NCBI GenBank assembly: GCA_937959115.1
Contig: CALGAW010000017.1
Span: 62,001-126,000 of the forward strand
Length of the DNA stretch: 64,000 nt
DNA from: an uncultured Saprospiraceae bacterium
GTDB taxonomy: Bacteria > Bacteroidota > Bacteroidia > Chitinophagales > Saprospiraceae
Direction of reading: 5' to 3'
Below, in pieces: positions 52,901 to 61,401 of the stretch. Position 1 is the stretch's first letter. Each line of letters opens with the position of its first letter. The translations under genes were made by a program, and so were the position numbers. The notes beneath the pieces were generated by a model, which ran no database searches, was not told the origin of the DNA, and saw only the letters and a list, made by a program, of their open reading frames with translations.

Positions 52901-54700
52901 TTAAGGTGATTTCGATTTAATAATTTTTTGAGTATAAAAGTGCTGATTAGCATCGATAATTTTTAGCATATAAATGCCTGTTGGCCAGTCTCTACTATCA
53001 ATAGTAGTAGAATATCCTTCAATGGAGAACTGATTTAACAGTTGACCAGTAAGATGGTAGACTTCTATTGTAGCAACCTTGAAATCAGCTTCAAGATAAA
53101 ACAGTTGATCAGACGTATTTGGATAAACAGTAATCTGCTTGTTTGCCAACAATTGTTCTTCGATATCTAGGAGCGGGCTTCCGCAGCTGCCTCCAAAAGT
53201 ATTTCCTGATACAAATCGGTCAAAAGCTTGATTCCCTGGGTTTGTAGTTGGGTTGGGAGTGCCAATTGCGCCCCATTGACTGACTGGGACAAAATCTGGT
53301 CGTTGAGTATAGGCATAACTGATGTCTGAAAGGTTAGCAGTTCCTGCAGGGTGAATCGTTCCTTTATTATTATTGCCATGAATAAAATGATCAGCACCAA
53401 CAATTGTATAGTTAAAGGTGCTATACGGGAAAGTGGTATTAGTGATCATGTTTCCAACGAAATTTTGGCTAGGAGAACTTGTATCATTAAAAAAGATCCC
53501 AAACTTGGCGGCACTATTTCTTAAGAATGTATTAAATGGTCCATTTCCAGCATGAGAATTATCAATAATCATGCTTTGTCCAATATTGGATTCGAACAAA
53601 TTAGCAAAAGGCAAGTTTCCATGTAATACCATATCTCCTGCTGCATCCGCAGGAATAATAGGGTCTGTATTCACCCAATATGGATCAGTTGAAAAATTAT
53701 AGGCAAATACATTTCCGTTTGCTCCAGCCTGCACCAGCATAGAATGCCTTAACCGTTCGAAGATGTTATTCTCAATCAAGCATTCACCAGCTGAATAAGC
53801 GAGATTTACACCGTAAGCCCTACCTCCACCACCAAATTCAAACGCATGGTGAAAATAAGAATTTCCAATATAGATATTAGAAGAACGAACAATCATAACA
53901 TGGCTAAAATTGGTTGTATCTGACTCAATACCGCTTACCCAACAATTTGCAGAATTTCTAAACTCTATTGAATTCGATTGCACTGGAGACGTATCATCGA
54001 TTCTCTTTATTTTTAGACACTCTATTCCAACATTCTCTATCATTTCGAGGGGACGTAGAAAAGGATTTTGGCTTAAGTCCATATCTAACCTCAAAGGAGA
54101 TTCAAAAAAGAGTTGATTGCCAACGATTGACTGTATCTTAAGCACTTGCCCTACAGATCCTCTTGCCCAAGCTGAAAACACAAGCGCTGTATCATTAAAA
54201 TTAGCAGCGAGCCAATCTCCAGGCGCATATATACTTCCGTCATTTACAAATACACTTGAACTGTCTTTGTAAACAGATTGTATGATCGGATCCTTCGTAA
54301 AGAATTCTCGACCTCTCACAAAGATTCCTCTGGAATTCCTATAAAACAGACCAGACATATCTAGTAAAAAGGTTGTGTTTTCTTGCCCCGCTCCTCGTAT
54401 AATCACATTGTTTGTTCTTACGCTAAGCGTCGTATCAAACAAAAACTGACCTGCTGGAAAATCAAGAATAATACCTTGTCCAGCCGAATTTTCAATCAAT
54501 GTGTGGACCAAGTTACTATTAGAAGTAACTCCATCGCCAATTGCTCCAGCGCTTTGCATATCGACAGTAACAAAGCCAACAGTACTTGTGTCTCTTAGAC
54601 CTGCAAGGGTCCAGTCGACTGTGCGTTCTGGGGGCACAATTTGACCGTAAGACAAGGCAGAAATAAGCAATAGAAAGGAAGCCAATATACAGTTCTTCAT
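52901..54700 (-). CDS. secreted beta-helix (pectate-lyase-3-like) protein with T9SS sorting domain
   Basis: A 599-residue exported protein. A signal peptide (MKNCILASFLLLISALSYG) is followed by a Pectate_lyase_3-like start (VDWTLAGLRD, FVTVDMQSAGAIGDGVTSNS, IILDFPAGQFLFDTTL, NVIIRGAGQENTTF) and beta-helix rungs to about 480 (NCWVSGIESDTTNF, NIYIGNSYFHHAFEFGGG, ECLIENNIFERLRHSM). The last 85 residues are a T9SS type-A sorting domain (ITVYPNTSDQLFYLEAD, IEVYHLTGQLLNQF, DWPTGIYMLKI). Probably a surface polysaccharide-active or -binding protein. Downstream of cdd on the same strand with a 55-bp gap. Confidence 0.88.
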   Translation of the reverse strand: MKNCILASFLLLISALSYGQIVPPERTVDWTLAGLRDTSTVGFVTVDMQSAGAIGDGVTSNSNLVHTLIENSAGQGIILDFPAGQFLFDTTLSVRTNNVIIRGAGQENTTFLLDMSGLFYRNSRGIFVRGREFFTKDPIIQSVYKDSSSVFVNDGSIYAPGDWLAANFNDTALVFSAWARGSVGQVLKIQSIVGNQLFFESPLRLDMDLSQNPFLRPLEMIENVGIECLKIKRIDDTSPVQSNSIEFRNSANCWVSGIESDTTNFSHVMIVRSSNIYIGNSYFHHAFEFGGGGRAYGVNLAYSAGECLIENNIFERLRHSMLVQAGANGNVFAYNFSTDPYWVNTDPIIPADAAGDMVLHGNLPFANLFESNIGQSMIIDNSHAGNGPFNTFLRNSAAKFGIFFNDTSSPSQNFVGNMITNTTFPYSTFNYTIVGADHFIHGNNNKGTIHPAGTANLSDISYAYTQRPDFVPVSQWGAIGTPNPTTNPGNQAFDRFVSGNTFGGSCGSPLLDIEEQLLANKQITVYPNTSDQLFYLEADFKVATIEVYHLTGQLLNQFSIEGYSTTIDSRDWPTGIYMLKIIDANQHFYTQKIIKSKSP

Positions 54701-54755
54701 ATAAGGAATATTGTGTTACAAAGGAATTGTGAAAATACGACCAAATCACCAAAAA

Positions 54756-55238
54756 CTATAGGAAATCAGCATTAAATGTAAGTGGCAAAAGATCTTTTAT
54801 CGTATCAAGGCAATAGATTTCACCAATTTCTCCTTGGATAATCAATCGGACGGGTGATTTGCCTCTGTACTCGCTTTCATAGATGGCTTGTCGGCATGAT
54901 CCACAAGGAGGTACAGGTATACTGAGTTGTTTATTGTGGCTTTGGGCTGATATTGCAATTGCTTTTACAGCTATGTTTGGAAACTGGGTAGCAGCTGAGA
55001 ACAAGGCAACTCGTTCAGCACACAAACATAAAGGATAAGCTGCATTCTCCTGATTACTGCCAAGGATTGTCTTTCCATTTTCTAATAAGACAGCAGCACC
55101 AACTTTAAACTTTGAATAAGGTGCATAAGCTTTTTCTACAGCTTCTTTTGCGGCCAGTAGAAGTGAAGCATCAGTCTCATTCAATTCTGAGACATCAGAA
55201 TAAACCTCTATGGATGTGTTAAAGGTCAATTTTTTCAT
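54756..55238 (-). CDS. cdd: cytidine deaminase
   Basis: Deaminates cytidine and deoxycytidine in pyrimidine salvage. The 160-residue product carries the zinc motif CAERVALFSA (catalytic Glu) and PPCGSCRQ (two zinc Cys), plus AYAPYSKFKVGAAVLL. The frame extends 11 codons upstream to 55271, but ATG 55238 (MKKLTFNTSI) gives the family N-terminus and the length of the homotetrameric class. Confidence 0.95.
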   Translation of the reverse strand: MKKLTFNTSIEVYSDVSELNETDASLLLAAKEAVEKAYAPYSKFKVGAAVLLENGKTILGSNQENAAYPLCLCAERVALFSAATQFPNIAVKAIAISAQSHNKQLSIPVPPCGSCRQAIYESEYRGKSPVRLIIQGEIGEIYCLDTIKDLLPLTFNADFL

Positions 55239-55387
55239 AAGCCATTTTATGATTGGCAAAAAGGGCAACAAAGATGGATAAATTATTCTTAATTGCCAAA
55301 AACTTATATACTTATGTACAAATAATCATTATTTACCAAGTGTTTCAGCTAGGAAGTATTCTAATCAAATCTAATTTGTGAACCACA

Positions 55388-57982
55388 TTAGAATTTGACA
55401 TCAGCCCTAAGGGTAATGTTTCTTGGTGCATTGATTAACGCAGGTCTTGTTGTAATGAATGAATTGGTTAAGTTTTTCCCTACCATTGAGATTTTCACAC
55501 CTTTAGTAATATTGTATGCAATTCTAGCATCAACAGAAAAATTACCTTTATTTTTATAAATATCACGATATTCTTCTAATCCAAATAAAGGAATGTATAC
55601 AATATTTCCTAATATTTCGATGGGTACTCCACGAACCAAATAATCATCAAGGGTCTGCATATAGCTTGAATACTGTAAACTTACCCCTAAGGAGAACTTA
55701 TCAGGAATAACATCTGTCTGCGCATCCAGTGTAAACGTGTGTCTACTTCTGTATTTTAGCACATTTTCATCACCAGTCGTATAATAAGCATTAAACTGTC
55801 CTTCTGTAACAGGTATACTATCTTCATGAATAGGTTCCCATTCCTTGTATTTAGGATCAATAAAAGTATAACCACCGATGAACTGCGTTTTGCGGTTAAA
55901 CAGTCTTCCTTGACCGGCTAAAGAGATTTCAAATCCAGGAATTTGGACATCACCGTCATTTGCAGATCGGAATCCAGGTTCACTGACATTCACGGAATCT
56001 CCAGTATTAAAATCTATTCCTGTAAATTGATTGTCACCAAACGTAAATTGCATCATGTTCTGATATTCTGTCCAGAATAGAGATAAATCAGCAAATCCCT
56101 GCCAGTCGGATATTTTGAATCCTTGTTTTATCCCAATATCTGTGCTCCAACCTGTTTCTGATTCTAGTTGAGGATTTGGGTAAATCCCGATAAGAGAAAT
56201 GCTGGTTGTAACAAACTTTTCAGCAATTGAAGGGAAGCGGTACCCTTGCCCCCAAGATGCTCTAATGTAAGTATACTCAACGGGTTCGTAGTTCAACCCA
56301 AGTCTAAATACTGGCCGTGCTTCTGTTATTTTTGGTTCACTAGCCACAAGAACATCTTGAACTGAAGTATCAGCATATATTCTAATAAAGTCATTACTAT
56401 TTAAGGTGTTTAATTCGTATCGGAATCCTCCTGAGATGTTTAATTTGTAATCATCTTGTTCTGGATTTTTAATAAACCCTTTATCTACTTGTAAGTATCC
56501 AGCATAGTTAGAAATTCTATAATCTCCATAACCATAAAGTCCTGCCTGTAAACTAGTAGAATACATACCTACCATACCGGCTACGACACCAAGGTCACCC
56601 AAGCCTTTGAATTTTCTTTGGAACTGGTATTCCCCATATAAATTGTTGGATGTATTTTCTTGATTGTTTCCATTATCATTTTCAACATAATAATATCGAG
56701 TAAGAATTTTATGCCGATTCTCCTTGTTATCAAAAAACGTAATGTAAGGATCAACATTAAAACGTTTGCTATTATTAACTGTAACAAAATCTGAAAATGG
56801 CAGAGCTCCTCCTTCCCAAGGATCATCCCAAATAAAGAACGAACTGGATTTCCCTAAGTTTACATTTCCATTTATCCCAATTGATAAGTTATCTTTTACT
56901 CTGTAACGGGTATTGAAATTAACTCTAGTTTTCCTTTCGTACTCATTTCTTAGGTGACTGTCACTGTAGAAATAGTTACCACCTAGTACTAGATCAAATT
57001 TTCCAAACTTCTGGCGATGCGCCACCTGAATTCCTGTTTGTACTGGCTTTCTGAAGCCAGCATAACCGCCAAAATACTTTGGAGTATGGGTCACTGTATC
57101 CTCACGATCTGAAAACACAGGTCGCACTTCTTGATCTTTATTCCACCAATCATAATCAAACACAGTAGTTGTATCTGTGTTACAAACAAACCCAGGACCT
57201 CGATTAGCACAGGTATCCAAAGAAGCAGGTTTGTCGAAATAGGTACCAAAGACTGATACTTTTGTATATGGTTCTGAAGTAGGATATGCTGTTCTTACAT
57301 TGATCACTCCATTCAGTGCAGAAGAACCGTATAACGCGGAGGCAGCACCTTTTAATATTTCAATCTGATTCAAATTTTCGACAGGAATATCTCTCCAGTT
57401 AGGGAATCCAGCATCACCGGTAAGAAAAGGCATGTCATCTACTAGCAGCAACACTCGACTACCAGCACCGTAAGAATATCCTGATCCACCTCTAATATTC
57501 GCTTGTCCATCAACAATTGTAACCCCGGGAACCTTTTCTACCACCTGGTCGATTGCCGTAGAGTTTGTATTTTCAACAAGATCTGGCTGAACCACAGCAA
57601 CAGACACAGTAGACTTTCCGACTTTAATCGCTGATTTGTTTGTCGTTACAACTACTTGCTCAAGTAATTCTGCTCCTGCTCCCATGGAGACATCAAGCAC
57701 TTTGACTTCACCAGCAATTAAGGTGACGTCTTTCACGACATCATCATACCCTACAAACGAGTAGGTGATTTTATGGCTACCTGCTGGCAAGGAAATTTCA
57801 TAGTTACCGTCTAAATCTGTATTAACACCAGTTCCCTCTTCACCTACGATAACATTGGCGAAAGGGAGAGGATCATTATTAGATGCATCAAGCATTTTAC
57901 CCTTAAGCGTGGCATTTTGCGCAGTGACAAATGTAATGAAAAGCAAGTTGAATATAACACTAACAAGGAATCTACGGGTCAT
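55388..57982 (-). CDS. TonB-dependent outer-membrane receptor
   Basis: An 864-residue receptor. A signal peptide (RRFLVSVIFNLLFITFVTAQ) precedes a carboxypeptidase-regulatory-like domain (about 23-100; LKGKMLDASNNDPLPFANVI) and the plug (about 110-235; VSVAVVQPDLVENTN, VVEKVPGVTIVDGQANIRGG, RVLLLVDDMPFL, IEILKGAASALYGSSALNGV). The barrel ends with ITLRADVKF, the C-terminal outer-membrane signature. No SusD-like gene is next to it, so glycan import is not indicated; ligand unknown. The plug region CANRGPGFVC contains a Cys pair. Confidence 0.92.
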   Translation of the reverse strand: MTRRFLVSVIFNLLFITFVTAQNATLKGKMLDASNNDPLPFANVIVGEEGTGVNTDLDGNYEISLPAGSHKITYSFVGYDDVVKDVTLIAGEVKVLDVSMGAGAELLEQVVVTTNKSAIKVGKSTVSVAVVQPDLVENTNSTAIDQVVEKVPGVTIVDGQANIRGGSGYSYGAGSRVLLLVDDMPFLTGDAGFPNWRDIPVENLNQIEILKGAASALYGSSALNGVINVRTAYPTSEPYTKVSVFGTYFDKPASLDTCANRGPGFVCNTDTTTVFDYDWWNKDQEVRPVFSDREDTVTHTPKYFGGYAGFRKPVQTGIQVAHRQKFGKFDLVLGGNYFYSDSHLRNEYERKTRVNFNTRYRVKDNLSIGINGNVNLGKSSSFFIWDDPWEGGALPFSDFVTVNNSKRFNVDPYITFFDNKENRHKILTRYYYVENDNGNNQENTSNNLYGEYQFQRKFKGLGDLGVVAGMVGMYSTSLQAGLYGYGDYRISNYAGYLQVDKGFIKNPEQDDYKLNISGGFRYELNTLNSNDFIRIYADTSVQDVLVASEPKITEARPVFRLGLNYEPVEYTYIRASWGQGYRFPSIAEKFVTTSISLIGIYPNPQLESETGWSTDIGIKQGFKISDWQGFADLSLFWTEYQNMMQFTFGDNQFTGIDFNTGDSVNVSEPGFRSANDGDVQIPGFEISLAGQGRLFNRKTQFIGGYTFIDPKYKEWEPIHEDSIPVTEGQFNAYYTTGDENVLKYRSRHTFTLDAQTDVIPDKFSLGVSLQYSSYMQTLDDYLVRGVPIEILGNIVYIPLFGLEEYRDIYKNKGNFSVDARIAYNITKGVKISMVGKNLTNSFITTRPALINAPRNITLRADVKF

Positions 57983-58301
57983 TTCTATTTAATTCAAGGG
58001 TTAACACTATTGTATTGCACTGTGAACATAGTAAAGTTAATTCAAACTAAAAAGAAATTTAGTTATAAAACGTATCTTACATTTATTTAACTGTTTAATA
58101 ATTAACGGATTACATGTATATATTTCATTTCTAGTTAAAAAGATATATTTTTTGAATCAAAATAAACCTAATCAACATAAGTTTCATTACATCTATAAAT
58201 ATAGCACGTATAAATCTTTGTTTGTCTGAACATAATACATTAACGCTCAAAATTTAACACAGGAAAAGCAATAATTTTTCTCTAAACTATAAATTATATT
58301 A
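57983..58301. other. AT-rich intergenic region between divergent exported-protein genes
   Basis: No coding frame or strong hairpin seen. It separates the TonB-dependent receptor gene from the first T9SS paralogue. Confidence 0.4.
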
Positions 58302-58309
58302 TATCTTGC
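58302..58309 (+). promoter_or_regulatory. candidate -7 box of T9SS paralogue 1
   Basis: TATCTTGC lies 46 bp before the ATG. The same octamer is found 48 bp before the paralogue at 60187, and the leader between box and ATG is also similar (both contain TTGAATTAC and CTTGAATTATGAGAA), which argues for function. Confidence 0.45.
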
Positions 58310-58355
58310 ATGCTTTATTACTTACTAAATTGAATTACAAACAAAATCTTGAATT

Positions 58356-59186
58356 ATGAGAAAATTCTTACTCTCATTGTTAGCAGTAGCTGCTTTCACA
58401 TTTGCAAACGCACAAGCATGTATAGCTGATACGGCTTATACATCAATAGGTGCAGGCGTTTATCCATTACCTGATACAACTGGAGGACAAGATCCTACGT
58501 TAGGGATCAACAAAGGTGCATACCAAAACTGTAACTTTGATTTTACTTTCACAGCAGTTGTTCCTGATTCACTTACAGTTCAAGGGCAATTAGTTGCTTT
58601 GACTTCAATTGAATTAAAAAGTATTGTATTCAAAGATGCTCCTGTTGGCGGAAATGTAGTTATGACTGGTGTTGAGAATTACATGTGCGACCCTGCAAAC
58701 TGCTTGTGGGTAGGTGGGACTATCGGTTGTGTTAAAATTGAAGGAACTGTTACAGCTCCTCCAGGACAGTATTATGCATTTATCGGAACAGAGGTAATTA
58801 GCCCTGCGATTCCTGTACCGCTTCCTTTAGAATTTCCAAACTCTACATTAGCTCCAGGAGAGTATGTATTGACTGTTTTGGCTGAACCAACTGGTGGATG
58901 TGCAACAGGGGTGAATGATTTAGAAAGTAACTTCTCAGCTACAAAAGCAAGTCCTAATCCATTTAATGGAACGACTACTATTTCTTTCGAATCAAAAGAG
59001 AACTTAGTTGCTGACTTTAAAGTTTTCAACTTGTTAGGAAAAATGATGCATGCAGAACAAGTAGATGTTCTTAACGGTGAGAACAACATCGATTTCGATG
59101 GTTCTGATTTGTCTGCGGGTATTTATATCTACTCTATTGGACAAGGAAGTGATATCGTTACTGAAAGATTGGTTGTTAATCAATAA
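58356..59186 (+). CDS. secreted T9SS cargo protein, paralogue 1
   Basis: A 276-residue exported protein of unknown function. A signal peptide (MRKFLLSLLAVAAFTFANAQ) is followed by a Cys-containing domain of about 165 residues (GVYPLPDTTGGQDPTLGINK, CNFDFTFTAVVPDSL, CDPANCLWVGGTIGCVKIEG, APPGQYYAFIGTEV) and a T9SS type-A sorting domain from about 198 (ASPNPFNGTTTISFESKENL, FKVFNLLGKMMHAEQVDV, LSAGIYIYSIGQGSDIVTER). The Cys pairs CDPANC and GC are kept in the second copy at 60187. The tandem copies are split by a LysM-containing gene. Confidence 0.85.
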   Translation: MRKFLLSLLAVAAFTFANAQACIADTAYTSIGAGVYPLPDTTGGQDPTLGINKGAYQNCNFDFTFTAVVPDSLTVQGQLVALTSIELKSIVFKDAPVGGNVVMTGVENYMCDPANCLWVGGTIGCVKIEGTVTAPPGQYYAFIGTEVISPAIPVPLPLEFPNSTLAPGEYVLTVLAEPTGGCATGVNDLESNFSATKASPNPFNGTTTISFESKENLVADFKVFNLLGKMMHAEQVDVLNGENNIDFDGSDLSAGIYIYSIGQGSDIVTERLVVNQ

Positions 59187-59208
59187 CAATTATCTTAATA
59201 AAAATTTA

Positions 59209-59244
59209 AATGCCTGTTATCTTTCGATGACAGGCATTCTTTTT
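59209..59244 (+). terminator. terminator of T9SS paralogue 1
   Basis: Perfect 9-bp stem AATGCCTGT (59209-59217) with ACAGGCATT (59230-59238), an inner ATC/GAT pairing, then CTTTTTG. Confidence 0.85.
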
Positions 59245-59275
59245 GTCTATGGTATACAAAATAGTATGTTTGTGT

Positions 59276-60076
59276 ATGAAAAATGTCTTAGTTAGTATAG
59301 TATTAGTTCTACTACCCGCACTTGGGATATTTGCTCAATCCCCTACCCTACAAACTGTGATCTCTAAGCTCGAAAACAGTCTTAACCAGCGACCACATTA
59401 CCAATTCGATTTTAGCTCTAGAGAACGCTTCCCTGATGGCTACTCAGAAGGCAGCGGCACCGTTCAACTGTATTCAGACCCACTCCTCATTAAAATGAGA
59501 CAAACCGCTCCGCTCAGTGATACAGAAATCACCTACGAGCCCAGCAAACACAACGGTAAGCTGCTCGTAAAACCGAAAGGCATGCCTAAAGGGATACTCC
59601 TCAGTCCGAACGCCCCAAAGATCAGAAAGCACAGCCACCACAGTATACTTGACATCGGTTTTCAGACGACGCTTGATTTTATTAAACGAGCAAATGAAAA
59701 ATATGACAAACAAGCAATCAGTATTCGCCCAGCAACAACACTTGACGGGAAACACTGCATCTTGTTATCCATCAAATTAACGGATGTAGCAAAGACCAAA
59801 CAAATTACGCTAGAAGAATCTACGAGTCTCTACTCGCTCGCTAAACAATATGACATTAGTGAATATAAGATCATCGAACTGAACGGCCTCAAATCTAATA
59901 AGAAAGTACAAGCAGGAACTACACTCACGCTACCACTCCACTATGCTCATACGATTGAGCTCTACCTAGACAAAACGTCTTATCTACCAATCACTCAAAT
60001 CATTTATGATGAACTCGGGCTGTTAGAACAATATGACTACCGAAACATTAAGAAATTAAAGAAAATCGATCAATGA
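59276..60076 (+). CDS. exported DUF1571-like protein with an internal LysM-like segment
   Basis: A 266-residue protein with signal peptide (MKNVLVSIVLVLLPALGIFA). Its beginning and end resemble DUF1571-type proteins (YQFDFSSRERFPDG, SDPLLIKMRQTAP, GKLLVKPKGMPKGILLSPNA, then IELYLDKTSYLPITQIIYDE). Between them, about 185-230, sits a LysM-like repeat (SLYSLAKQYDISEYKIIELN, KVQAGTTLTLP), as if inserted into the fold. LysM suggests peptidoglycan contact. The frame opens at 59243, inside the preceding terminator, so ATG 59276 is preferred. Codon choice looks somewhat richer in G+C than in the flanking paralogues. Confidence 0.72.
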   Translation: MKNVLVSIVLVLLPALGIFAQSPTLQTVISKLENSLNQRPHYQFDFSSRERFPDGYSEGSGTVQLYSDPLLIKMRQTAPLSDTEITYEPSKHNGKLLVKPKGMPKGILLSPNAPKIRKHSHHSILDIGFQTTLDFIKRANEKYDKQAISIRPATTLDGKHCILLSIKLTDVAKTKQITLEESTSLYSLAKQYDISEYKIIELNGLKSNKKVQAGTTLTLPLHYAHTIELYLDKTSYLPITQIIYDELGLLEQYDYRNIKKLKKIDQ

Positions 60077-60130
60077 TTAATGGTGCTAAATTAATAATTG
60101 AACATTAAACATTAAACATTAGATTATTCC

Positions 60131-60138
60131 TATCTTGC
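60131..60138 (+). promoter_or_regulatory. candidate -7 box of T9SS paralogue 2
   Basis: TATCTTGC, the same octamer as upstream of paralogue 1 and at the same distance from the start codon. It is preceded by three copies of the word AACATTA (60101-60122). Confidence 0.4.
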
Positions 60139-60186
60139 GCTTCGATTTTTAAGAACTTATTGAATTACTGACAAAAACCTTGAATT

Positions 60187-61002
60187 ATGAGAATACTCTT
60201 ACTCTCATTGATATCCTTACTTGCTTTTACTATTTCTAATGCTCAGGTCTGCACTCCAGACACTTCTTACATACAAGCTGGTCCTGGTCTTTACCCTTTG
60301 CCAGATAATACAATGGGGCAAGATACTACCCTAGGTATAAACAAATTGGCATATAGCAATTGCTCTTATGACTTTACATTTACTTTAGTTGTTCCTGACT
60401 CTATCGATTTAGGAACGCAAACGGTTTCTATCGACTCTATCATCCTTCAAAACATAGCGTTTCGAGATACCGCGGGCGTTGTTGTCACGACTGGAGCGGA
60501 AAATTATGGTTGCGATACAGCAGACTGTATATGGAGGTTAGAGACTTCTGGCTGCATAAAAATTGGAGGCTTGATTACTGCACCTCCAGGTCAGTATTAT
60601 GCAACGATCAATACTCAAGCATTTTCATCAGATTTTCCAGTAGCAATTAATTTAGAATTCCCGAATACAATTTTTGCACAAGGAGAGTATGTGTTAACGG
60701 TTCTTCCTAATAATTGTCCTGTAAATGTTGAGCAAGTCGTCAGCAACTTTTCAAGCATAAAGGCTAGCCCAAATCCATTAAGTGATTATACAACCATTTC
60801 TTTTGAATCCAAAGAAAATCTTTCGACTGAATTCAGTGTCTACAATTTACTTGGCAAACAACTATACAATAGTCAACTGGAAGTCTTACAAGGAGAAAAT
60901 AGTGTAGAATTCCAAGGAGCACAATTTCCTGCAGGCGTTTATGTTTACTCAATAGGACATGGTATTGACAGAATTACTGAACGTCTTGTAATTAGTAAAT
61001 AA
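60187..61002 (+). CDS. secreted T9SS cargo protein, paralogue 2
   Basis: A 271-residue paralogue of the protein at 58356, alignable over its full length: signal peptide (MRILLLSLISLLAFTISNAQ), GLYPLPDNTMGQDTTLGINK, CSYDFTFTLVVPDSI, CDTADCIWRLETSGCIKIGG, APPGQYYATI, and a T9SS type-A tail (ASPNPLSDYTTISFESKENL, FSVYNLLGKQLYNSQ, FPAGVYVYSIGHGIDRITER). The leader and -7 box are conserved too, so the duplication unit included the promoter. Function unknown. Confidence 0.85.
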   Translation: MRILLLSLISLLAFTISNAQVCTPDTSYIQAGPGLYPLPDNTMGQDTTLGINKLAYSNCSYDFTFTLVVPDSIDLGTQTVSIDSIILQNIAFRDTAGVVVTTGAENYGCDTADCIWRLETSGCIKIGGLITAPPGQYYATINTQAFSSDFPVAINLEFPNTIFAQGEYVLTVLPNNCPVNVEQVVSNFSSIKASPNPLSDYTTISFESKENLSTEFSVYNLLGKQLYNSQLEVLQGENSVEFQGAQFPAGVYVYSIGHGIDRITERLVISK

Positions 61003-61109
61003 GGCTAGCGAATGCAGCATCAGGATTAGAATGAATTTAGGATTATCAAGATCTTCTATTTATTTAGTGTCTGAACGAAAACTCCATTTTTTTGAGTAAT
61101 AATTGAGTG
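61003..61109. other. intergenic sequence before the dispersed repeat
   Basis: Together with 61231-61401 this flanks the repeat in a 399-bp gap between genes. No gene or terminator recognised. A TAnnTTTG-like TACATTTG on the minus strand lies at about 61233-61240, just beside the repeat. Confidence 0.4.
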
Positions 61110-61230
61110 ACCTGTTACTTTTTCAAATAGTGAAAGGTCTTCCACTATATCAAAATCAACTTAACCTACTATTAAACAGTTTTTTACGTTACCAAAAACC
61201 TTTCACTTCTTAAAGAAGTAACAGGTTGCT
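61110..61230. repeat. dispersed repeat copy 2 with 29-bp inverted arms
   Basis: 61176-61230 matches the reverse complement of 20812-20866 at 52 of 55 positions. In addition, 61110-61138 and 61198-61226 form imperfect inverted repeats (25 of 29 positions), beginning ACCTGTTACTT and ending AGTGAAAGGT when read in the same sense. The whole could fold into a hairpin of about 117 nt. On the minus strand the repeat encodes QPVTSLRSERFLVT followed by a stop. No target duplication could be fixed. Confidence 0.75.
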
Positions 61231-61401
61231 CGTGCAAATGTAGTTTGTTATACGTTCAAATTTCACAAATTTTACTCAGTATTGCCCTTTTACCAATGTA
61301 TTTTAAGATAAAAACCCAATTATTCGCAACTTCAATCTCTAATAAGAAATTGATAATCAATGACTTTTGCCTTTTCGTTCAGGCACTGTTTCGCTAATCG
61401 T

